DNA of 64,000 nucleotides from Tenacibaculum soleae (GTDB lineage: Bacteria > Bacteroidota > Bacteroidia > Flavobacteriales > Flavobacteriaceae), in NCBI RefSeq assembly GCF_001693415.1, contig NZ_MAKX01000001.1:824047-888046 (forward strand). Reading direction: 5' to 3'. Under the pieces are notes generated by a model that saw only the letters and a list, made by a program, of their open reading frames with translations, ran no database searches and had not been told where the DNA came from. Position 1 is the stretch's first letter, and each line of letters opens with the position of its first letter. The translations under genes were made by a program, and so were the position numbers. This document shows, piece by piece, positions 8,928 to 17,595 of the stretch.

Positions 8928-9992
8928 TTATTCTTGAAAATCTAAATTTGTAACAAAATCATTGTCGGTAAGTGAAAATAAAAAGGCTTTTAAGTCGGCT
9001 TTGTCTTTTTCAGAAAGATGTACACCGCCTTGATTTACTTTTTTCATTAAAGGATCAATGGTTGAAGAGTTTTTTAATCCGGTAGAATAATGATTGATAA
9101 CTTCTTCTAAAGTTGCAAAACGACCATCGTGCATGTAGGGTGCGGTGAATTTTAAATTCCTGATTGATGGGGTTTTAAATTTGCCGTTATCGTTAGGGTC
9201 GCCTGTAAAAGCGCCTAAACCTAAATCAGTAAAAACAACATCTAAACCGTTATTGTGAAATTGATTGTTTGTCCATAGTGGATTGTTGTCGCTACCATGG
9301 CAGTGAAAACAATCACCACGAGTTTCATCCATAAAAACATTAAATCCGTTTTGTTCTTCTGCTGTAAGAGTCGCTTTACCTAATAAGAATTTATCAAATT
9401 TTGAGTTACCTGAAATTAAAGTTCTTTCGAATTGAGCTAAGGCTTTGGTAATTAATATAGAATCGATTTTCACATTTCCGAAAGCTTGTTTAAATAGTGT
9501 TGGATATTCTGAATGGTCTTGTATTTTTTTAGCAACATTTGTCCATTCACTATGCATTTCTATCGGATTTCGAACAGGTTCGAATGCTTGTCGTTCGAGA
9601 CTTAATTCTTTACCATCCCAAGCAAAGCGTTCGTCAAAATTCCATGCTAAATTGAATAGAGGCATTGAGTTGCGACTACCTAATAATCCGTCAACACCTT
9701 TGCTAAATTGAGCGTTATCGGTAAAAGCTTTTGAAGGATTATGACACGTTGCACATGATTGGGTATTGTTTTTAGATAAGATTTTATCAAAAAACAATTT
9801 TTTTCCTAAAGTAATTCCTTCTTTTGTTAAAGGGTTGTTTGTTGGAATTACGGGAGCAATTATTCTTTGTTGAAATAATTCGGGTATTTTTAAAGTTACT
9901 GGTACAGGAGTATATAGGTCATTTTTTTCTTCTGTTGATGAACAGCTCATTAAAAGAAAGAACGACAACAGGTATATACTTTTTTTAATCAT
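8928..9992 (-). CDS. di-heme cytochrome c peroxidase / MauG-MbnH family lipoprotein
   Basis: A 354-residue protein with a lipobox (LLMSC at 13-17) and two c-type heme sites, CATCH at 80-84 and CFHCH at 228-232. It also has the family's TAPYMHDGRFATLEEVINHY near the C-terminus. Relatives either reduce hydrogen peroxide in the periplasm or, in the MauG/MbnH branch, oxidise a residue of a partner protein. The gene immediately upstream encodes an MbnP-family protein, the known partner type for MbnH. It is the last gene of a four-gene lipoprotein operon, with an 8-nt gap to MbnP. Which branch it belongs to needs a tree. Confidence 0.9.
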   Translation of the reverse strand: MIKKSIYLLSFFLLMSCSSTEEKNDLYTPVPVTLKIPELFQQRIIAPVIPTNNPLTKEGITLGKKLFFDKILSKNNTQSCATCHNPSKAFTDNAQFSKGVDGLLGSRNSMPLFNLAWNFDERFAWDGKELSLERQAFEPVRNPIEMHSEWTNVAKKIQDHSEYPTLFKQAFGNVKIDSILITKALAQFERTLISGNSKFDKFLLGKATLTAEEQNGFNVFMDETRGDCFHCHGSDNNPLWTNNQFHNNGLDVVFTDLGLGAFTGDPNDNGKFKTPSIRNLKFTAPYMHDGRFATLEEVINHYSTGLKNSSTIDPLMKKVNQGGVHLSEKDKADLKAFLFSLTDNDFVTNLDFQE

Positions 9993-9999
9993 TTGTGTT

Positions 10000-10758
10000 T
10001 TATTGAGAGATTTTACCTAAACTAAAAACCCCGCTTTTACCATTTTCATACATTGTTTCTTGTGCTTCAAAATCCATCATCAAATCGATGCTTTTTTTAT
10101 TTAAGTCCCAATCGTTTGGAGATTTAAACCAACCAGCTACATTCATTTTAATTTCAATAGTTGCATCGTTTTTTAGCAATATGAAAGGGGTTATTACTGG
10201 TATTGAAGTATCTATAATAGAATCTTTTTCTTTGTCATAGGCTTTAATAGTGTGAAAGTTATATGGTTTTTCGGCTCCTAAGGTATCTTTAAATTTACCA
10301 TCTAATTGCATAAAATGATAACCGCCACCCATCATATCAGGAACGATCCAGTCAGCTGAATTTAATTTAGGGTGAATGCCACTGATATTATCTTCATTTT
10401 TAAACCCGAAAGTAAATAATAATTTATAGCTACCTTCAGATATTTTTTTAGAAAGCGTATGTGTTAAACTATCAGGTTTACTGATGTCTAATAGTTTGTA
10501 ATTGTTAAACTTTGTGGTGTCTCCAGCACCATCAACAAGGCTAATGCGAGAAATTAAATAACGCAACCTACTTAATGTTAATTTACTTCCTGTTTTATTT
10601 AGAAATTCAGTATTTCCGATGTCTGACTTTTCAATTTTAGTACCATCCCAATTTTGGGTAAAATTGATTTTTACACTAACTTCTTTAATTAACTCATCGT
10701 TGTCTGAACTACAAGAAAAAAGAAATACGCTTAAAAAAAATACAATATACTGTTTCAT
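10000..10758 (-). CDS. MbnP-family lipoprotein
   Basis: A 252-residue lipoprotein (lipobox LFSC). The layout matches the MbnP family: an N-terminal beta strand with VKINFTQNWDG, then LSRLRYLISRISLV, then SYKLLFTFGFKNEDN followed by HPKLNSADW, then MMGGGYHFMQLDGKF, and late FILLKNDATIEIKMNVAGWF. MbnP proteins bind copper and are the partner of the di-heme enzyme MbnH, which converts an MbnP tryptophan to kynurenine in methanobactin-producing bacteria. The central segment here has MMGGGYHFM where I expect a Trp-rich stretch in relatives, so the modified residue may not be conserved. It is tightly packed with both neighbours (2 and 7 nt). Confidence 0.8.
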   Translation of the reverse strand: MKQYIVFFLSVFLFSCSSDNDELIKEVSVKINFTQNWDGTKIEKSDIGNTEFLNKTGSKLTLSRLRYLISRISLVDGAGDTTKFNNYKLLDISKPDSLTHTLSKKISEGSYKLLFTFGFKNEDNISGIHPKLNSADWIVPDMMGGGYHFMQLDGKFKDTLGAEKPYNFHTIKAYDKEKDSIIDTSIPVITPFILLKNDATIEIKMNVAGWFKSPNDWDLNKKSIDLMMDFEAQETMYENGKSGVFSLGKISQ

Positions 10759-10760
10759 TT

Positions 10761-12083
10761 TTATTTTAATTTGATAATTAGTAGGTCTGAAAAACCTTTG
10801 TTTGTTGTTATATCTTGATTGTTGCTACTACTTTCGCCAACGGCAATAATTTCGCCATTTGTTAATTCAATGGCATCGTAGCAAAAATCTATTTCGGTGC
10901 CACCCACGGTTTTTTGCCAAAGTAAGTTTCCGTTAGCATCAATTTTAAGAATTAAAGCATCATTTTGCCCTTTGTTTGTAAATCCATTATCTGCACTTCT
11001 TGAACTTCCTGAGATTAGAAAGCCACCATATAAGGTTTTATGAATAGAACGACCAACATCAAAACTATTACCACCGTAATTTTTTTGCCAAAGTAAATTA
11101 CCTTCAATATCTATTTTGATAGCCCAAAGATCTGCCCCTCCATTATTTTGAGTCACATCTTTATTGGTGCTACGAGTGTCGCCAATAATTATAAAATTAC
11201 CATCGTTGGTTGGTGTAATTGCTCTTGCTTCGTCAATTTCATCACCACCAAATGATTTTTCCCAAAGTAAGGTTCCTGTTTTGTTGATTTTTACAATCCA
11301 AAAATCGTAGCTTCCTTTGTTGTTGTTAATATCTACGTCGTTACTATCAGATGAACCAACCATAAAATAACCATCAGTAGTTTCTGTTACTCCGTAGCAA
11401 GTATCGGTATTGGTTCCTCCAAAATATTTTCGCCAAATGATATTTCCATTAGTGTCTAATTTAATTCCCCAATAATCACCACCAGCATGTCTTGCTGCTG
11501 AGCGGGCATTCCCTAATCCTCCAGATGCGGTTACGTCTAAAATACTACCAATAAAATATCCGTTATCACTTGTTTGAATTAAACAGAGACCTTGATCCGT
11601 TCCAGAAAAACCTGTAGTTGTTTTCCATAAAATGTTTCCTGTAATATCGGTTTTTAAAATCCAAACATCTTCAAACCCGTTATTAGAATTTAGATCGCCG
11701 TCGTTACTTTTACTTTGCCCGATAATTGCATATCCGTTATCATTGGTTTTAATAATTTTGTGTGCCTTTTCATCTTTTGAACCTCCGTATGTTTTTTGCC
11801 ATTGTAATTGGTCGTTAGCGTCAAATTTTAACAACCAAAAATCGTATTGAATTGCTGTTTTTGTTGTGGTAACATCTCCATCAATACTTTGTGTAGATCC
11901 TAAAACAAGGTATCCATTATCAGAAGTTTTAAGGATGCTTTTTCCGCTTTCATTTTTTGTGCCTCCAAAAGTTTTTACAAAGTTAACTTCGGGTACTTTT
12001 GCTAATGCCGGAAACTCTATTGTATCTTTATTACAATTAAAAAATGTTACTAAAACTAAAGTAGCTAAAAGTTTTTTAAGCAT
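10761..12083 (-). CDS. lipoprotein with about seven beta-propeller-like W-x-K-x-x-GG repeats
   Basis: A 440-residue lipoprotein (lipobox FFNC). After the signal it consists of repeats of about 50-60 residues built on the pattern W-x-K-x-x-G-G-x-x-x-D followed by DNGYxIxGxSxSxDxD and LWILKxDxxGNxLW (for example LQWQKTYGGSKDEKAHKI, ILWKTTTGFSGTD, LLWEKSFGGDEIDEA). This is the typical surface beta-propeller of Bacteroidota, usually of unknown function. The gene directly abuts the upstream choice-of-anchor-B gene and is followed 2 nt later by the MbnP gene. It could be a scaffold or ligand-binding partner of the operon's redox proteins, but that is inferred from position only. Confidence 0.75.
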   Translation of the reverse strand: MLKKLLATLVLVTFFNCNKDTIEFPALAKVPEVNFVKTFGGTKNESGKSILKTSDNGYLVLGSTQSIDGDVTTTKTAIQYDFWLLKFDANDQLQWQKTYGGSKDEKAHKIIKTNDNGYAIIGQSKSNDGDLNSNNGFEDVWILKTDITGNILWKTTTGFSGTDQGLCLIQTSDNGYFIGSILDVTASGGLGNARSAARHAGGDYWGIKLDTNGNIIWRKYFGGTNTDTCYGVTETTDGYFMVGSSDSNDVDINNNKGSYDFWIVKINKTGTLLWEKSFGGDEIDEARAITPTNDGNFIIIGDTRSTNKDVTQNNGGADLWAIKIDIEGNLLWQKNYGGNSFDVGRSIHKTLYGGFLISGSSRSADNGFTNKGQNDALILKIDANGNLLWQKTVGGTEIDFCYDAIELTNGEIIAVGESSSNNQDITTNKGFSDLLIIKLK

Positions 12084-13313
12084 TTATTGTTTTTTAAGGA
12101 TAAATAAGCCTTTGTTAATATCGCTTACTACTATTTTACCGCTATTAAAATATGGATAAACGTTCCAAACACCATTAAAATTAGCGCCATCGTTATTTGT
12201 ATAAGTATCGAAGTAACCTATTTCTGAAATGTTTTTACTTTCAATACTTGAAATATCAATAAAACGTACACCTGCTGTGTAGTTTGCTAAATAAAAAATG
12301 TCGTCTTTTATATAGCCGTTATGATCTATTGCATCAGTAGGGCCTGTATAAATGAAGTGTTCTTTCGGGTTGTCTAAATCAGTAAAATCAAAAATAACGG
12401 TTCTTGTTTTGTTACCAAAATTTTGTTCGTCTAATTCATCACCTAAAATAAAATATTTTTTGTTTTCGGTAAACCAACCTTGATGGGTGTAGCCAACGTT
12501 AGCATATGTAATTTTAGCAATTGTTGTAGGGGTTGCTTTATTGCTAATATCTACAATTACTACTTCGTTTTCATTACTACCTATTAAAATTTCTTTACCG
12601 GTGTAGTCTGTGTCTGGTCCATTGTAGTTAATTACTTGTGCGTCATGGCTGTAATTGTCGGTACCCCAACCACCTTCGCTTACTGGATTTTTAGGGTCTT
12701 GAATGTTTATAAATAAAGGACCTCCGTTATTTAATGGTGTTCCGTTTAATTTTGTTCCTACGGGATATGCGTACCCTGATTCTTTGTTGATAACAATGTT
12801 GTGAGCACGTCCAAAATCGGTGAAATGAGTATCGGCAGTAAAAGTTTCGGGAGGATTTGCAACATTTCTTAATTTGGTTAAATCAAAAACTTGCATTCCA
12901 TGATTAGCAGCTTCGCTTACAATAAAGGCATGGTCTTTATAAACTTTTATGTCGTGCCAAGAGCTGTTTACGGTTGCGGTAGGTAGTTTACCTAAATATA
13001 TAGGTTTTTCGGTATCGCTAATATCAACAAAAACGGTTCCGTTTTCTACCCCCATTATTGCGTATTCTTTGTTGGTGGTAGGGTCTGTCCATCCCCAAGA
13101 GTCATTTCCTTCGGTAGCATCAAAAGTACTTAAAGGAATGTTTAAAAGTAAATCGTAGTTATTACACGGGTATATGCCTGCTTTACCGTCTTTACATTCA
13201 ATTTTGTTTTTACTATCTTTTACAGGTTCTTGATTTTCAATTTCGTTATTAGAATCACAAGAGATAAAAAGTGATATGAAAAAAAAAGCAAGTAAAATTT
13301 TATGTTTTATCAT
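12084..13313 (-). CDS. choice-of-anchor-B / LVIVD-repeat lipoprotein
   Basis: A 409-residue lipoprotein (lipobox FISC near residue 19). It contains LVIVD-type repeats, such as GTVFVDISDTEKPIYLGKLP, MQVFDLTKL, NEVVIVDISNKATPTTIAK and GVRFIDISSIES, interspersed with SWHDIKVYKDHAFIVSEA and SHDAQVINYNG. That is the architecture of choice-of-anchor-B family proteins. These are predicted surface or periplasmic propellers without a defined reaction. It is the first gene of the four-lipoprotein operon. It begins about 140 bp from thiL, which is transcribed the other way. Confidence 0.85.
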   Translation of the reverse strand: MIKHKILLAFFFISLFISCDSNNEIENQEPVKDSKNKIECKDGKAGIYPCNNYDLLLNIPLSTFDATEGNDSWGWTDPTTNKEYAIMGVENGTVFVDISDTEKPIYLGKLPTATVNSSWHDIKVYKDHAFIVSEAANHGMQVFDLTKLRNVANPPETFTADTHFTDFGRAHNIVINKESGYAYPVGTKLNGTPLNNGGPLFINIQDPKNPVSEGGWGTDNYSHDAQVINYNGPDTDYTGKEILIGSNENEVVIVDISNKATPTTIAKITYANVGYTHQGWFTENKKYFILGDELDEQNFGNKTRTVIFDFTDLDNPKEHFIYTGPTDAIDHNGYIKDDIFYLANYTAGVRFIDISSIESKNISEIGYFDTYTNNDGANFNGVWNVYPYFNSGKIVVSDINKGLFILKKQ

Positions 13314-13438
13314 AACAAGGAGGTTTTAAAAGTACTAAATTAAGGAATAACTAATTATAAAACATTTAAAAATGCTTAAACCCTATGTTTATTTCAGTTA
13401 GAGTTAGTTATTTATACTATTTTTTAGCTACTTGTTGT

Positions 13439-13446
13439 TATCTTTG
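13439..13446 (+). promoter_or_regulatory. -7 element directly upstream of thiL
   Basis: TATCTTTG matches TANNTTTG and ends 4 nt before the thiL ATG at 13451. Transcription from it would start at or next to the start codon. No good -33 TTG is seen. Confidence 0.5.
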
Positions 13447-13450
13447 CAGC

Positions 13451-14497
13451 ATGTTAGCAAATAAAAATCAAGAAAGAACTTCATTAGCTAAATTGGGAGA
13501 GTTTGGCTTAATAAATCATTTAACAGAACATTTTAAAATATATTGCAGTTCAACTCAAAAAGGAATTGGAGATGATGCTGCCGTTATAAGTTCGTCAGAT
13601 AAAGAGCTATTAATAACGACTGATTTGTTAATAGAAGGTGTGCATTTTGATTTAAGTTATATGCCTTTAAAACATTTGGGATATAAAGCTGTAATGGTAA
13701 ATTTATCGGATGTGTATGCAATGAATGGTGCTGCTGAGCAAATTACGGTATCAATAGCAGTTTCAAATAGATTTCCGTTAGAAGCTTTAGAGGAGTTGTA
13801 TGCAGGTATTCAATTAGCATGTGATACTTATAAGGTTGATTTGATAGGAGGAGATACAACATCATCAACTAAGGGAATGTTAATTTCTGTTACCGCGATA
13901 GGTAAGGCAAAGAAAGAGGATGTTGTGTATAGAAACGGGGCAAAAGCAACTGATTTAATTGTTGTTTCGGGAGATCTAGGAGCAGCTTATCTTGGTTTAC
14001 AAGTTTTAGAAAGAGAAAAACAGGTGTTTCAGGTAGATCCTAAAAATCAACCAGATTTAGATGCTTATACTTATTTGATAGAGCGTCAATTAAAGCCAGA
14101 AGCACGTAAAGATGTTACCGAATTATTAAAAGAATTAGAGGTGAAACCTACTTCAATGATTGATATTTCAGATGGATTATCATCTGAAATTATGCATATA
14201 TGCTCACAAAGTAAGTTAGGTTGTAAAATTTATGAAGAAAAATTACCATTAGATCCACAAGTGATAGCTACTTCAGAAGAATTTAATATGGATAGTACGA
14301 TGATTGCTTTAAGTGGTGGTGAAGATTATGAGTTGTTATTTACCGTACCAATTGCCGATTTTGATAAGATAAAGGCAAATCCGCATTTATCTATTATCGG
14401 GCACATGGTTGAAGAAAATCAAGGAATGAATTTGGTAACTAGAGCAAATCAAGAAATGGAATTAAAAGCTCAAGGTTGGAACTCTTTTGAAGAGTAA
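13451..14497 (+). CDS. thiL: thiamine-monophosphate kinase ThiL
   Basis: Phosphorylates thiamine monophosphate to the active cofactor thiamine diphosphate in the cytoplasm. Visible motifs are GEFGLINHL at the N-terminus, GIGDDAAVI, the metal-binding TTDLLIEGVHFDLSYMP (in parts), GGDTTSS, MIDISDGLSSEI and LSGGEDYELLF. The open frame begins 22 codons earlier at 13385 with a hydrophobic Cys-rich leader. The ATG at 13451 is preferred because the protein family starts near here and because a -7 promoter element lies immediately before it. No TPP riboswitch is seen. Confidence 0.93.
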   Translation: MLANKNQERTSLAKLGEFGLINHLTEHFKIYCSSTQKGIGDDAAVISSSDKELLITTDLLIEGVHFDLSYMPLKHLGYKAVMVNLSDVYAMNGAAEQITVSIAVSNRFPLEALEELYAGIQLACDTYKVDLIGGDTTSSTKGMLISVTAIGKAKKEDVVYRNGAKATDLIVVSGDLGAAYLGLQVLEREKQVFQVDPKNQPDLDAYTYLIERQLKPEARKDVTELLKELEVKPTSMIDISDGLSSEIMHICSQSKLGCKIYEEKLPLDPQVIATSEEFNMDSTMIALSGGEDYELLFTVPIADFDKIKANPHLSIIGHMVEENQGMNLVTRANQEMELKAQGWNSFEE

Positions 14498-14606
14498 ATG
14501 ATATCTTTAATCTAAAATTAAATTAATAAAAATTTAAACGTGGTATAAAAATTGTATATTAGTAATCAGTAAACAATATTATTAATCAACAAAAAATTAA
14601 AAAGGA

Positions 14607-15077
14607 ATGGGAATTTTTTCATTTATTAAAGATGCTGGAGCCAAAGTGTTTGGTGTTGGTAAAACTACAGCTGAAGAAGCAGCTGAAAAATCAGCTAAAT
14701 TAGTAAACGCTGTAAATACGCTTGAATTATCGGTGGCAGATTTAGCAATAACAATTGATGATGATAAAGCTACAGTTTCAGGTGAAGCAGTAGATTTAGC
14801 GACAAAAGAAAAGGTTGTTTTAGTAGTAGGTAATACAAACGGTATTGCATCTGTAGAAGATAATATGACTGTTGCTGAGGTTGAAGAAATTGAAGTTGCA
14901 GCAATGGCACAATTTCATACAGTAGTTAGCGGAGATACTTTAGGTAAAATAGCAAAAGAATTTTATGGAGATGCGATGAAATATCCTGTGATTTTTGAGG
15001 CAAACAAGCCAATGTTATCACATCCAGATAAAATTTATCCAGGGCAATTATTAAGAGTTCCGCCTTTGGTAGATTAA
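14607..15077 (+). CDS. kbp: BON-LysM protein, potassium-binding Kbp/YgaU-like
   Basis: A 156-residue protein closely matching E. coli YgaU (Kbp) in layout. It starts with an N-terminal GIFSFIKDAGAKVFG, has a BON domain in the middle (about 35-95), and ends with a LysM domain from about 105 (FHTVVSGDTLGKIAKEFYGDAMKYPVIFEANKPMLS in parts, ending DKIYPGQLLRVP). The E. coli protein binds K+ and helps cells cope with high potassium. The region between BON and LysM is unusually rich in Val, Glu and Ala. It is monocistronic with its own hairpin terminator. Confidence 0.85.
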   Translation: MGIFSFIKDAGAKVFGVGKTTAEEAAEKSAKLVNAVNTLELSVADLAITIDDDKATVSGEAVDLATKEKVVLVVGNTNGIASVEDNMTVAEVEEIEVAAMAQFHTVVSGDTLGKIAKEFYGDAMKYPVIFEANKPMLSHPDKIYPGQLLRVPPLVD

Positions 15078-15103
15078 TTAAAATAGTATACTATTTAGTA
15101 AAA

Positions 15104-15133
15104 AAAGTACTGCATTTGCAGTGCTTTTTTTTG
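15104..15133 (+). terminator. Rho-independent terminator after the kbp-like gene
   Basis: A hairpin formed by AGTACTGCA / TGCAGTGCT (one mismatch) is followed by a run of eight or more T residues, 30 nt after the stop codon. Confidence 0.8.
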
Positions 15134-15184
15134 ATTAAAGTTCAACATTATTCTTCATCTTTGCGCTTTAATTAAAAGAGTAAA

Positions 15185-16081
15185 ATGAATCAAAGAACGC
15201 TAGCTTTAATTGCTACATCAATAGCAACACTTATTTATGGAGTAACTTTTACAGTTGCCAAAGAAGTAATGCCTATGTATATAAAACCATTTGGATTTAT
15301 ATTACTGAGAGTGGGTGGAGCGGCAATTGTTTTTTGGATATTAGGTCTTTTTGTAAAAGCAGCATCTATAGAAAAGGCAGATTATAAAAAAATTATAATA
15401 GCAGCTTTTTTTGGGGTGGGGTTAAATATGCTTACCTTTTTTAAAGGTTTAAGTTATACAACACCAATTAGCGCTTCGGTAATAATGGTTACAGCGCCTA
15501 TTTTAGTACTAATTTTTGCAAGTATTCTTTTAAAAGAAAAACTGATTTTAAGAAAAATTATTGGTATTGTTATAGGATTAATAGGGGCCATTGTTTTAAT
15601 AATTTATGGAAGTTCGTCAACTACAAATGCAGAAAATGTAATGCTAGGAAACTTGTTAGTATTTGTAAACGCAGCTTCGTATGCCATGTATTTAGTACAA
15701 GTTAAAAAATTAATAGCAAAATACAATCCAATAGTATTTGTAAAATGGTTGTATTTATTTGGTTTTTTATTCGTTGTTCCTTTCGGATTATCAGAATTAG
15801 TAGAAGTTCAATGGCATTTAATGCCAATATCAATTTATTTAAAAGCAGCATTTGTAGTATTGTTTACTACATGTATCACCTATCTATTTAATCTATTTGC
15901 GCTTTCAAGATTAAAACCAACAACTGTGAGCGTTTTTATTTATTTGCAACCTGTTATCGCATCTATATATGCTTTATTTGTAGGTAGTGATAGCTTAAAT
16001 GCCATAAAAATAGCAGCAACATTATTGATCTTTTTAGGTGTGTTTTTGGTTACCAAGCAAGTGGCTACTAAAAATAAATAA
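15185..16081 (+). CDS. EamA/DMT-family transporter
   Basis: A 298-residue integral membrane protein with about ten hydrophobic segments arranged as two EamA repeats. The first repeat runs to about 135 and includes the typical TTPISASVIMVTAPILVLIFA segment (in parts). The second begins with GNLLVFVNAASYAMYLV and includes RLKPTTVSVFIYLQPVIAS. Family members export metabolites or amino acids, and the substrate is unknown. A CATCTTTG sequence about 20 nt upstream of the start is one base from the -7 consensus. Confidence 0.9.
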   Translation: MNQRTLALIATSIATLIYGVTFTVAKEVMPMYIKPFGFILLRVGGAAIVFWILGLFVKAASIEKADYKKIIIAAFFGVGLNMLTFFKGLSYTTPISASVIMVTAPILVLIFASILLKEKLILRKIIGIVIGLIGAIVLIIYGSSSTTNAENVMLGNLLVFVNAASYAMYLVQVKKLIAKYNPIVFVKWLYLFGFLFVVPFGLSELVEVQWHLMPISIYLKAAFVVLFTTCITYLFNLFALSRLKPTTVSVFIYLQPVIASIYALFVGSDSLNAIKIAATLLIFLGVFLVTKQVATKNK

Positions 16082-16084
16082 ATG

Positions 16085-16092
16085 TATCTTTG
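16085..16092 (+). promoter_or_regulatory. -7 element for yicC-gmk-nadD
   Basis: TATCTTTG is a perfect TANNTTTG match 20 nt before the YicC-family start codon. It lies just after the stop of the EamA gene, so the yicC-gmk-nadD group can be transcribed independently. No clear -33 box is seen. Confidence 0.5.
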
Positions 16093-16112
16093 CGCTTTAT
16101 TAAAATGAGGAT

Positions 16113-16979
16113 ATGATACAGTCTATGACGGGTTACGGTAAATCCGTATTACATTTACCATCTAAAAAAGTAACCATTGAAATTAAGTCGCTTAACAGTA
16201 AAAATTTAGACTTAAATACAAGAATACCATCTTATTATAAAGAAAAAGAATTAGCGGTTCGTAAAAAGCTAGCTAGTAACTTGGTAAGAGGTAAAATAGA
16301 TTTTTCTATTTGGATAGAAACGACTGCAGAAGAAACTTCTACAAAGGTTAATAAAAATGTTGTTTTAGAGTATGTTCAGCAATTAAAAAATACACTTTTT
16401 ACAGGTTCTGATAATGATGTAGAACTTTTAAAGATGGCAATAAAAATGCCAGATGCTTTAAAAACTGAGCGTGAGGAATTAGATGAAAACGAATGGGCTC
16501 AAATAGATATTCATATTGACGAAGCTTTAAAAGAAATAGTAGCTTATAGAACCGATGAAGCAAAATCTTTAGAAATAGATTTTAAAGAAAGAATAGCAAA
16601 TATTCAAGCAGCTTTAAAAGAAGTTAGAGTTCTTGACGGAGAAAGAGTTGAAAACGTAAAAAAACGTTTGCAAAAAGCTTTAACAGAATTAAAAGTTGAG
16701 GTAGACGAAAACCGATTTGAACAAGAGTTAATTTATTACTTAGAAAAGTTAGATATTAACGAAGAAAAAGTCCGTTTAGCAAATCACTTAGTATACTTTT
16801 TAGAACAATTAGATACAGCTGATTCTAACGGAAAAAAATTAGGATTTATCGTTCAAGAAATAGGTAGAGAAATAAATACTACAGGATCTAAAGCTAATTT
16901 TGCACCAATGCAAAAAATAGTAATCCAAATGAAAGACGAATTAGAAAAGATAAAAGAACAAATTTTAAACGTTTTATAG
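16113..16979 (+). CDS. YicC/YloC family endoribonuclease
   Basis: A 288-residue protein with the family's hallmark start MIQSMTGYGKS, the N-terminal KSLNSKNLDLNTRIP, and the C-terminal DUF1732-type ending GSKANFAPMQKIVIQMKDELEKIKEQI (in parts). YicC proteins are RNases that cleave or help degrade small RNAs and mRNAs. The gene is 1 nt from gmk, and the yicC-gmk pairing is common across bacteria, which supports the call and co-expression. Confidence 0.93.
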   Translation: MIQSMTGYGKSVLHLPSKKVTIEIKSLNSKNLDLNTRIPSYYKEKELAVRKKLASNLVRGKIDFSIWIETTAEETSTKVNKNVVLEYVQQLKNTLFTGSDNDVELLKMAIKMPDALKTEREELDENEWAQIDIHIDEALKEIVAYRTDEAKSLEIDFKERIANIQAALKEVRVLDGERVENVKKRLQKALTELKVEVDENRFEQELIYYLEKLDINEEKVRLANHLVYFLEQLDTADSNGKKLGFIVQEIGREINTTGSKANFAPMQKIVIQMKDELEKIKEQILNVL

Positions 16980-16980
16980 A

Positions 16981-17565
16981 ATGTCTGAAGATTTTAAAGG
17001 AAAATTATTTGTGTTTTCTGCTCCCTCAGGATCAGGGAAAACAACCATTGTTCGCCACTTATTAAAGCAAGAAAAGTTTAATTTAGAATTTTCTATTTCA
17101 GCAACTTCAAGAGCTGCAAGAGGGGAAGAAGTAAACGGAAAAGACTACTACTTTATTTCGGCAGATGATTTTAAGAAAAAAATTAAAGCGGATGAGTTTT
17201 TAGAGTGGGAAGAGGTGTATCGTGATAATTTTTACGGAACTCTAAAAACAGAAGTTGAACGTATTTGGGCTTTAGGAAAACACGTTATTTTTGATATTGA
17301 CGTGGTTGGTGGATTACGTATAAAAAGGAAATTTCCAGAAGAAACTTTGGCAGTTTTTGTAAAGCCACCAAGTGTTGATGAGCTTAAAATACGCTTAAAG
17401 AAAAGAAGCACCGAAAGCGAAGATAAAATTAACATGCGTATTGCAAAAGCGTCGGTAGAATTGGCTACGGCTCCGCAGTTTGATAAAATTATTAAAAACT
17501 ACGATTTGCAAGTAGCTTTACAAGAAACTGAAAATTTGGTTAGCGAATTTTTAAACTTAGATTAA
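16981..17565 (+). CDS. gmk: guanylate kinase
   Basis: Converts GMP to GDP with ATP. A 194-residue protein of normal length with the P-loop SAPSGSGKTTIVRHLL near residues 13-28, the GMP-binding SATSRAARGEEVNGKDYYF and the EWEEVYRDNFYGTLKTEV region. The lid region follows with RLKKRSTES. It starts directly after the yicC stop and is followed 30 nt later by nadD, forming a small nucleotide/cofactor operon. Confidence 0.97.
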   Translation: MSEDFKGKLFVFSAPSGSGKTTIVRHLLKQEKFNLEFSISATSRAARGEEVNGKDYYFISADDFKKKIKADEFLEWEEVYRDNFYGTLKTEVERIWALGKHVIFDIDVVGGLRIKRKFPEETLAVFVKPPSVDELKIRLKKRSTESEDKINMRIAKASVELATAPQFDKIIKNYDLQVALQETENLVSEFLNLD

Positions 17566-17595
17566 GTAAGGTTAAGAATAAAAGAAGTTTTAATT

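Noticed and set aside
13314..13450. A TPP riboswitch upstream of thiL
   Set aside because: No TPP-like conserved core was seen, and the -7 box lies almost at the start codon.
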